64,000 nucleotides of DNA from Melieria omissa (taxonomy: Eukaryota > Arthropoda > Insecta > Diptera > Ulidiidae): the NCBI GenBank assembly GCA_963971225.1, contig OZ020269.1, forward strand, positions 89,734,783 through 89,798,782, written 5' to 3'. The notes beneath the pieces are model-generated. The model saw nothing but the letters and a program-made list of their open reading frames with translations, searched no databases and was not told the DNA's origin. Shown here piece by piece: positions 49,274 to 58,109 of this stretch (position 1 is its first letter; every line of letters starts with the position of its first letter). The position numbers were made by a program, and so were the translations under genes.

Positions 49274-49310
49274 TATTTAAATCAAACTTTATGCGCTTTA
49301 ATTGTTCACA
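49274..49310 (+). promoter_or_regulatory. Putative Idgf core promoter
   Basis: TATTTAAA at 49274-49281, with an initiator-like TTCACAG about 34 bp downstream (A at 49308). This would give a 5' leader of about 200 bp before the ATG at 49509. A weaker alternative initiator TTTCAGTT lies near 49447. Confidence 0.45.
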
Positions 49311-49508
49311 GCAATTCCAAAGCTCTTCCAGCTCTTCTCCGTCGACTAATCTCAGCTTGAAATTAGCTCAACGCTTATCAGTTGGATTTTTCGCAATATG
49401 TGCTGACAACTTGCTGAGTTCTTTCTCGATCGTCAAGCGAATTCATTTTCAGTTGTTGTCTAAGCATCAAAGTGTGAGCATTGATTTTTTTTCTGTCAAG
49501 TGTACAAA

Positions 49509-52500
49509 ATGTGGACTTTCAATGCGTTTTTGTTAGTGTTCCTGTTTGCCCATGTGGCGCCCATACAAGGAGCCAAAATGATTTGTTACTACGATTCGGC
49601 GAGTTTCCTACGGGAAGGTGAGTTTCGGAAGCCTAGAATTGTAGAATATGAGTTACTTACAGATGACGAAAGCACAAAGTGTGTAAAGTGCGCTGAAAAT
49701 AAATGCTATCAACTATCATCAAAATGCACCCGCAAGGTTATCAGACACGCCAAAAATGGGAAAAAACGTTATGCGTCAGTGTTGTTTACATTGTTGCGTT
49801 TTGTTTTTTTTTTTAGTTTAGTTTCACGAAAACGTGTCAACAATTGGGAATGTTTAAAATAACAAAATGTTATTTCGGGGAAAATATTTTTGAAAATTTC
49901 ATGCGTAGGTCCAACAAAGTGACTTTAGGTGGGTTTTAAATTGAGGCTTGAAAGTATATATTGGAATGTTGTTGTCTTGTAATAAATTTCAAAAACTTTT
50001 AGAATCGGAGGTCAAAGCCCTCATATAATCTGTCAGAAATGTTTACAATTTGTTGATTATTGTAAAATTTGCGGATATTATTAAGTCGTAATACAATTGA
50101 GTATTATTCCTATCCTATGTTTGGTTGCAGATAAAACATGACTTCTGGATCATTTGAATTTTCTATTTTAGTAAAAACCATTACAAAGTGCAAAAAAGGG
50201 CAAATAATAATGCAAAGTATTGGTTTTGTTCTGAAAGAATCAAAGTTTTAACGCACTTGAATCCAGGAAAGTCGTAGTTGCATTAACACTTGAATGCCCA
50301 AGGCAGCCAAAATTACACTTTTGAGGCCGTATATTTTTTTTGTGGCATATCTGAAAGAAAATCTTTCGTAGCTTCTACAATTTTCGAAAGACAAATTGAA
50401 TACAAGAACTGTAAATATTAAAAAATTGTATTTCTATTTTGTTACATTATTCAGTAATTCAAGTGATAAACAATCATGTCTTATGGGCCAGATACGACTT
50501 TTCTTTGTAATACGTATTGGATTGTGAAATCTCATCAACATGAATGAAGTGATTCAATGTTGCCAGATCAGGAGATTTCCTGCTTGTGTGGTCAGTTGTT
50601 ATTACAGCCCTATTGCTACTTCTTTCACTTTCAGTTCTAGCCGGAGAGTATCACAATACTTCTAACAGATCGAAATCTAAATACACCTTTTAGGAGAATT
50701 TTTAGGAGGAAAAATTGTTTAGGAGAAAGTTTACGAAATTTTAATGGTGATACATTTGACATCATTAGTGGCATTGAAGCCTTGAAAATTGAAAGCTAAA
50801 CCGTCTTATTTGATTTAATTAAATGTTGTATTTCAATGTGTAAAATTTATGCAATGAATGAAGAAGCAAATTTTATTCGATATAATTTTTTATATGTTTT
50901 TTTGTGTTAAGTTGTTGTTTAGCTGAAGCTGAATGAATAAAGCGGCTGCAATAAAAAAATATGTTTTTTTAAGAAAAGTTGAATTGCTCAGTTTATAATG
51001 ACAAATATTACACCCTGCGACAATACTTTTGATCTATCCAAAAGTAGAGGTCATTCATAGTAACAAAGCATACTCAGTTTCTCATTTTCTGATCCGTTGT
51101 TCTTTTAAAAGGACTTTAAAGTTCAAAAACATACACAATTCACAGATTTTTTAAAATATTTCCGGTTGTGCAATGAGAGAGATATTGATGCCAAATGAAA
51201 GACAAAACTTGTCACTTTATAAAAAAATTTTCTATTAAGAACTTTCAGTACCAAAATATGTCAGTAAGTAAAATTTAGTATAAAACCTCAAAATTCTATT
51301 TTTCTATCTAATTCTATCTAATCTAATTCTAACAAACAATTATTGCGTATTCCGTACAAAATCCCTGCGTATAAATGGAAACTTATTTTTATAGCTATGA
51401 ACTAATTGGAATAGAAGACTAAGATTTTTAGGTATTATACTACATGCCAAGATCCATTACATAAAAAAATCCCAAAGGATTCGTTAAAAAACTTGAAGTA
51501 TATCAAAGGATACATCTTTGAAAGCACCTTACTGACATATTTTAGTCTTGAAAGTTAAAAATAAGAATAGTCTAAAGCAACAATTCGTCCATTTGATATC
51601 CATATCGTCATCACTGAATAACCGCAAATAATTAAATAAATTCCTTGAAATATTTATGTCCTTAACCCTTTCAGTCGAAATGTCCAATATATTGGACTAC
51701 AGCCCATATATAATTCATATAGAACGGGATGGTTTTCATGTCGGAAAGGGTTAAAATTGTAAAGTCCTTCTAAATGGACATCGGATCTGAAAATTAGAAA
51801 CTAAGTAAGCCAAGTTACCATGAATGATCTCCTTTATAGGCCTTAATGAGCCTTTATAATCTTTTGCAAGGGTCTTGACAAATGTAGTTTTCTTGTCGCA
51901 TGGTGATTTAAACAAAAATTTTTAAGAGATCTTAAAATCTTTGGAAGAAAATCGAATTTTTTTTCAAGATTTAGGAAAAAATTATTTCAGTTATTTTATC
52001 TGGCAACCCCAAGTTGTTCGATGCCATAACATAAATAATGATATCAAAATGCTTATATTTGTCAGGGCAGTCTTGATCGCATCATTATTCCAATTAAATT
52101 TTGTCCGCATAAAAAATCACACCCACAATCCCAATCGTGATAGGCCCTTTCCAAATTCGTATCACTCAATTGTGATCGTCATTGAGCCAGTTTCTAACAT
52201 GATCAGAAGAATGATAGCAGATTTTGCATTTTCCTCATATACTCTTAAAAAGTTAGGAAAGAATCAAAAACGATCGTGTGCCCGAACCTTTGTCTAACAC
52301 AATCATAAACTTCAGATCACAAGATCGCAATGATATAAGAAAAGAGCGAGCATGATTTGCACATAAATGATCAAATAAGATCCCTGATCTCTGCTCAGCA
52401 GTTACCAGTTTATTGTGAGTTCATGTCGAATTTGGAACTTATGATTAATTACTTCGTAGGAAAGTAGGTTAGAGGTGTAGTTCATTTACCTCATCTAAGC

Positions 52501-54957
52501 ATTTGTTGGAACTTTGTGATGTCGTATATGAATTGGCTCTAAGAAGCTATAAATACTCTCACCAGTCTTACTGCATAAGAGGGATATCCCCTAAACTTGG
52601 TCTGATTACACCGTCCGACAGCATTTTTCACACTGGAAAAAATCCATATGGGCGTGAAACTAGACACCAAACATAGTAATACTGCGTACTCAGTTTTTCA
52701 TTCATTAGAGGTGTGATTGCTTAACATCGAATCATCTTTTGAAGAGAACTAAATAGTAGCTTTCTTACGTTAAAATCTTTTGATTCTGTGGTGGCTTAGC
52801 AATCACCAAATGTCCTTAGGGATTCTGCTGGAATGCTGCTCCGTCCAGGGTCTGATGATGTGATGCTTCAATAAGGATACTGGATTTTAAAATGTAAAAA
52901 AAAAAGTTGTCTCTTAGGTATCCACTCAATTTGTTTTATTGGAAAGTGTAATTTATGGCATTGAGGGTGGAATATAACATCGTTAAAATGTTTCCTGTGT
53001 TGATGTTATTGGATTGATATACTTGCTCGATTTTATGGATTTAAACGGAGTGCACATACGTTTTAAAGGTTTTAGATGAGTCCTTTAACCCTTGAAGCCA
53101 GTGTTGCCTCAACGAAAGTTAACTTATAAGTATTCGAATGGTATAAATATAATCACTGAGTCCAAAAGAAAACAATTTGAATAGCAAACAAGATACATCT
53201 GACAATTTAAAGTCCATTTTTCTTTGAAACTGATTCCAATATACAAAAACTAGTTACAGAACAAAGAACAGCCCCACAGTTATCTATGATGGCATCACAT
53301 CGAACCATTTCTTCTTCTCATGAGATGAGACTTCTTTGAGGTACAAGTTGCTGTACTTATCATCAACATTTTTTGTTCCTTGTTGACTCCTCCCGGAAGC
53401 ATAGCGCCTCCAAAAGATTCTTGCATTGTGTTGGTTACGTTAATCATGTTTTAACACCACCAGAGATCTTCCATACACCATGATTTTTATGTTATTCCTT
53501 TCAGACTAACCCATCAGCCTCAAAGCTAATTTGCGATAAAGTCAAATCGATCTGATCATTCTTCCCATAAAGTCACTTAGCATGAATTGGGCATAGCAAA
53601 AAATTCGTACTACTACCCACTTTACACTTCACTCAATCGGCTTCCAATCACACAATCTAATCTCTACAATCTTCTCTTCTCTTTCTCCTCAGGTCCCGCT
53701 CATCTCTCCACGCCGGAGCTCGCTACCAGCCTCCAGTTCTGCGACTATCTGGTCTATGGTTATGCAGGCATCGATCCCGAAACCTACCAAGCGGTGCCCC
53801 TAAACAAGGATTTGGATATAATGCGCGATCACTACCGAACCATTACTCGGCTGCGTCGCGATCATCCGCAACTGCTGGTGCTACTCTCGGTCGGCGGCTA
53901 TCGTGATAACGCCACCGAGCCGGCGAGCACTTCGTATCTGCAGCTGCTCGAGGAACCCGAACGTCGTGCGGTCTTCGTCAACAGCGTCTTGTCGCTCATG
54001 CATATCTACGAGTTTGACGGCATCGATCTGGCTTGGCAGTTTCCCACAAATCCGCGCAAGGTGCGCGAAGGTGGGCTAAAGAAGGCGTGGAAAACGATCA
54101 AAGGATGGTTTATCAGCCCCAAACCCATCGACGAGAAGGCCGATGAGCATAAAATGCAGTTTGCTGCCTTGGTGCGCCAAATGAAGAACGCTTTTCAACG
54201 CGACGGGTTTTTGTTGTCTGTTACAATGTTGCCGCATGTGAATGCTGAGCGTAAGTGATGCCAACTGTTGTCTATGGGAGTTCAAAAGTCTTATCTCTGT
54301 TCACATTCTATTGCAGTCTTCATTGACATACCGAACGTGATGCCGTTCGTGGACTTTGTCAATCTGGGCAGCTACGACTTTCAGACGCCCGAACGCGATC
54401 CCACCGAGGCCGATCACACAGCGCCGCTCTACGAGATGTTCGAGCGCGATCCCACACACAACGTCAACTACCAGGTCCAGTATTGGCTGAACAATTCGGC
54501 GCCGGCCAACAAACTCAACCTTGGCGTTGCGGCCTACGGACGCGCCTGGGTCATGACCACCGACTCGGGCATCACTGGCTATCCGCCCATACCGGCAGCT
54601 GGGGGCCCGGCGCCCGGCGGCAAGCAGACGCACACGCCCGGACTGCTCAGCTGGCCGGAGATATGCGAGAAGCTGCACAACAACAAAGAACTGGAGGGCG
54701 ACGATGCGCCGCTCAAGAAGGTGGGCGACCCACGGAACCGTTACGGCACCTATGCGTACCGCGCTGCCGACGAAGAGGGCGCCCACGGCCTGTGGGTGGG
54801 CTACGAGGAGCCGTCCACGGGTGCCACCAAGGCGGCCTACGTGTTCGCAAAGGGTTTGGGCGGTGTGGCGCTGTTCGATCTGTCGATGGACGATTTTCGC
54901 GGTCAGTGTGCGGGCGAGCGATTCCCTCTGCTGCGAAGCATTAAGTTCAAATTGTAG
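49509..54957 (+). CDS. Idgf: Imaginal disc growth factor, chitinase-like (GH18), 3 exons
   Basis: Exons 49509-49617, 53693-54250 and 54317-54957 join in phase 1 at both junctions (donors GTGAGT and GTAAGT; acceptors CTTTCTCCTCAG and CTATTGCAG) to give 435 aa, the family length. Residues 1-22 form a signal peptide ending IQGA. The mature protein starts with MICYYDSASFLREG. It keeps LVYGYAG, LLSVGG, FDGIDLAWQFP (about 144-154), VNLGSYDFQTPER, LGVAAYGRAW, GLLSWPEIC and the C-terminal GGVALFDLSMDDFRGQC. Cysteines at 26 and 53, and a later pair, fit the two IDGF disulphides. The chitinase catalytic motif DxxDxDWE reads DGIDLAWQ, so the acid is Gln and the protein should bind but not cut chitin-like glycans. 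IDGFs are secreted haemolymph growth factors linked to cell proliferation, cuticle and wound responses. Intron 1 is about 4.1 kb and filled with repeats; intron 2 is 66 bp. Which paralogue it is (Idgf1-3-like, 4 or 6) is unclear. The sequon of the family's PNVNSS segment is lost (HVNAE). Confidence 0.95.
50287..50470. mobile_element. piggyBac-like MITE end in Idgf intron 1
   Basis: TTAA (50283-50286) is followed by CACTTGAATGCCCAAGGC, related to the 8347 element end. Its interior matches the copy at 33505 (CTGAAAGAAAATCTTT, CTATTTTGTTACATTATTC). The other end is not found. Confidence 0.55.
50556..50960. repeat. Unclassified interspersed repeat in Idgf intron 1, copy 2
   Basis: TGTTGCCAGATCAGGAGATT, AGGAGAA blocks, ATGGTGATACATTTGACATC and AGCTGAAGCTGAATGAATAA occur in the same order as at 42930-43215, with an extra insertion near 50590-50690. 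Confidence 0.6.
51226..51800. repeat. Interspersed repeat in Idgf intron 1, interrupted by a TTAA MITE
   Basis: Shares GAACTTTCAGTACCAAAATATG, CCATTTGATATCCATATCGTC and the TTAAAATT.TAAAGTCCTT segment with 18330-18660. The short TTAA-flanked element at 51666-51750 splits it between TATGTCCTTAA and TTAAAATTGTAAAG. The ancestral order at 18590 (TATATCCTTAAAATTTTAAAG) shows the pre-insertion state. Confidence 0.6.
51666..51750. mobile_element. Tiny TTAA-flanked inverted-repeat element, 85 bp
   Basis: Left CCCTTTCAGTCGAAATG and the complement of the right end CCCTTTCCGACATGAAAA, flanked by TTAA at 51662-51665 and 51751-51754. The interior has a perfect 16 bp palindrome GTCCAATATATTGGAC. Comparison with the related repeat at 18590 shows a clean insertion site with one TTAA-like word. 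Confidence 0.75.
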
Positions 54958-54989
54958 ATGTGCGATTGGGGGATTATGAAATTCTATCT

Positions 54990-55021
54990 AATAAAAATTC
55001 GAATATAAAATTTCTAATAAA
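54990..55021 (+). terminator. Polyadenylation signals of Idgf
   Basis: AATAAA at 54990-54995 and again at 55016-55021, 33 and 59 bp after the stop codon. Confidence 0.7.
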
Positions 55022-55317
55022 TATCTTAATTGAAAAGAAAGGTGTGTTTTAGTTGATGGAAAGCGAAAGAGTTGAATACGTTTGTGTAGAATAAAATTCC
55101 ATGAAATATTTTTAAAAGCATTTTTCATGTTGTCACGCAATTTTTGTGTATGGATGAACGTAAATTAAAAAAACATTGCTCGAATTTCCCTCTAATGTGA
55201 CTAGTGAATCCTTTTGCACTGACAATGACATCCTTTTCGAATTAATGCAAATTGCATTTTCATGTCCTCATAGCTTTTTGTTGTGATTTTTCTTGTGTTC
55301 TCGGCAAACTTCAAAGC

Positions 55318-55356
55318 TATAAAAGCTGTGAAGTTTTGCTAAAGCGTTGACAGTTT
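55318..55356 (+). promoter_or_regulatory. TATA box and initiator of the Cys-rich peptide gene
   Basis: TATAAAAG at 55318-55325 and an arthropod-type initiator GACAGTTT at about 55349-55356 (A at 55352), about 34 bp from the start of the TATA box. The leader to the ATG would be about 59 bp. Confidence 0.75.
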
Positions 55357-55410
55357 CTGCATTAACACTTTCAACTAAATAAATATTAGTTCAGAGTTCT
55401 TCGGAGTGCA

Positions 55411-56590
55411 ATGCGGCCTCAGGTCAAAGTGCTTTTAGTGCTCATATTTTTGTATTTTTGTTACAGTTTGGTTCACTGTGAGAAGGTAAATAATTTTTAT
55501 CTCAAAATATATTTTAAAATCAAAAATTCTTAATTCTCAAAAACCTGCACAGCAACAAAATTCAAAAATTACAAAATCAATTTAAAACAAATTGAAACAA
55601 AATTAAATTCATAAAATTAAACAAATTACTAAAAATAGGAATAAAAAAACCAAAGTTAAAAAAATTACCAAAATATTGAATATTGAATGTGAAAAAGAAA
55701 TTGAAATTTTTTAAATAAGTTTTAATAAATTAATTATAATTAACTAATTAAATAATTATTATTTAGTAAGAATGAATTACAATAAAAGAACGAAAGTTAA
55801 AAAAATTACTAAAATATTAAATATTGAATTTGAAATAGAACTTGAAATTTTTTAAATAATTTTTAATAAATTATTAAAAATAAAACTAATTAAATAATTA
55901 TTATTTAGTAAGAATGAATTACAATAAAAGAACGAAAGTTAAAAAAAATTACAAAAATATTTTATATTAAATTTGAAATAAAACTTGAAATTTTTTAAAT
56001 AAATTTTAATAAATTAATTATAATTAACTAATTATATAATTATTAATTAGTTAGAATGAATTAGAATGAAATAACGAAAGTTAAAAAAAATTACTAAATA
56101 TTAAATATTGAATTTGAAAAAAAACTTGAAATTTTTAAAATCATTTTTAATAAATTAATTATAATTAACTAATTAAAAAATTATTAATTAGTTAGAATAA
56201 ATTATAATGAAAGAACGAAAGTTAAAACAATTACTAAAATATTTTATATTGAATTTGAAGTAAAACTAATAAATTTTAATAAATTAGTTATAATTGACTA
56301 ATTAAATAATTATTGAATATAAAATCAATAATTTAAAAACCAAATTTAAATAATTTTTAATTAATTATAATTATAAAAAATTAAATAATTTTTAATTAAT
56401 TATAATTATAAAAAATTAATTATAATTAATATAAAATTATGTCAATTCGTTTGAAATATTTCAACTTTCATAGCCAAGTTGCATACCCAACAATACTTTG
56501 GATGATTGCGAACACGATTGGGAATGTTGCTCCAAAAAGTGTCATCCGGATTTTGGACTTTGCGTGTTGGATATTGGACAGTTTGACTGA
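55411..56590 (+). CDS. Small secreted six-cysteine (knottin-like) peptide, 2 exons
   Basis: Exon 1 (55411-55485, 25 codons) encodes a signal peptide: basic start, hydrophobic core LLVLIFLYF, end near VHC/EK. It stops at donor GTAAAT in phase 0. Exon 2 starts after TTTCAACTTTCATAG (acceptor AG 56472-56473) at 56474 and runs 38 codons to TGA at 56588-56590, giving 63 aa. The mature part (about 40 aa) has six cysteines spaced C-x8-C-x5-CC-x3-C-x6-C, the layout of inhibitor-cystine-knot peptides. It is acidic, with no further domain. A TATA/initiator promoter lies 59-93 bp upstream and AATAAA follows the stop by about 190 bp. The gene is 454 bp beyond Idgf on the same strand. The fold occurs in toxins, antimicrobial or immune peptides and protease inhibitors, and nothing here decides between them. 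I do not recognise the family by name. Confidence 0.75.
55651..56330. repeat. Minisatellite of about 141 bp in the peptide gene intron
   Basis: The anchor CGAAAGTTAAAA (first copy CAAAGTTAAAA) occurs at 55651, 55791, 55933, 56075 and 56216, spacings 140, 142, 142 and 141. Each unit carries AAATATT.AATATTGAATTTGAA, AACTTGAAATTTTT, TTTTAATAAATTA and TTAGTAAGAATGAATTA. Units are 85-95 percent alike, AT-rich and non-coding. Confidence 0.9.
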
Positions 56591-56779
56591 GGCACTGACA
56601 ATAATATGACTGCAAATAGATGTGGTAGGGTGACCAGCGTGACCAACCAAGTAATAATCATGTTTTTTTACATCTTAAATTTATGTGTAATACTGAACTT
56701 AAATTTTTTAAGCTCTTATATTTTGGTTTCGTAAAAAGATTCCTTTATAAAAAAGAAAATTTGAAGCTAACATTCGAAT

Positions 56780-56785
56780 AATAAA
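56780..56785 (+). terminator. Possible polyadenylation signal of the peptide gene
   Basis: AATAAA about 190 bp after the stop codon, in AT-rich DNA where the word is common by chance. Confidence 0.4.
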
Positions 56786-56799
56786 AAAATTTGCAAATT

Positions 56800-58085
56800 A
56801 ATTGAATGTTAGTTGAATGAAATGCATTAAAAAAATATATTTAATGGTGTAATTAGAAACATTTTAGTCATGAATCAATTTATAATTAAATTAAGAAATT
56901 GTAAACAGTTTCATAATTTTTTGAACACATATTTTTTAACACATAGCATTAAAATTATTAAATTGTAATATATATATATCTAATGTTATTTTTCTATTAA
57001 TTTTTAGTTACATTGTCTAATTGAATACATTTTAATTTTGAATAGTGAAAATTTTAATTTTAAAATGTTTATTTTAATATTTAAATATACAATTAAAGTA
57101 ATATATATATTCAAATCCGAAATTACAAAAATCATAATAATAATTTGCCATTGATTTTTAGTTAAATTGTCCAATTAAATGAATTTTAATTTATTGAACT
57201 TATTTTATTTATTATTTTAATAATTGTTTGAAAACTACAGATAAATTTTTAGTCACAGTAAAATTATATAATAAATAAAAAAAATAAAAGTGTGTTTTAA
57301 AGTAAATTTAATGAAATGTAATGCAATAATTAAACATACTAAATTATGTAATTATACGATTTTCGAATTAATTTCTAACTTAAAAAAACAATTTTAATTT
57401 TTACTTACTTTGAAATTACATCAAATATAATTTTAGTTTCTAATTTGCTTTTGATTTAATTAGTTAGGTTTAATTTTTTTATTTCTAATCGTATTTTCCG
57501 ATTAAGATTTAGTCAAATGATGTTAAATTAAGAAATAAATAAAATTTGTTGTTTGAGTTTTATTTTGATCTTAGATGAATTTTAAATTAAGTTGCATAAT
57601 TACACAAATGTATATAATTTAAGTTTCTAATTGGTTTTTGATTTAATTAGTTTAGTTTTATTTTTGAATTAATAATCGTATTTACCGATGTTAAATTAAG
57701 AAATAAATAAAATTTGAATTTTGAATTAAGTTGCGTAATTACACAAATTTTTTATTTAAGTTATTTTTTAATAAAACAAACGCAATAATTTGTTTTTGAA
57801 CACAATTTTAATGTGACACTAATTTTTAGCAAAGCTAAATTTATTCATAAAATTTGTGTAATTATATTCTTTAGTTTTGATTTTTAGTAAATTGAATAAT
57901 TAACTATTAATATTCATTAACTAGTTACTAATTAATTAACTAATTACTAACTACTTATTGAATAGTTAGTTTATAAAAACAACTTAGTCAATTTATATAT
58001 TAATTAGGAATTAGGAAGTAGTTAAACTAATTGATTATTGATTAATTAATATATAATATTAAATTATTAGATATTAAATTAAATA
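56800..58085. other. Extremely AT-rich intergenic DNA
   Basis: No open frames. Contains a two-copy direct duplication with period about 187 bp (57437 and 57624). Confidence 0.55.
57437..57760. repeat. Two-copy direct duplication, period about 187 bp
   Basis: TTTCTAATTTGCTTTTGATT at 57437 and TTTCTAATTGGTTTTTGATT at 57624, both continuing through TAATCGTATTT.CCGAT and TTAAATTAAGAAATAAATAA. Confidence 0.7.
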
Positions 58086-58109
58086 GAAGTCCAGTAAATG
58101 TAATGTAAT

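Noticed and set aside
54301..54944. Long frames overlapping Idgf exon 3 on both strands
   Set aside because: They are shadows produced by the high GC3 of the true coding exon.
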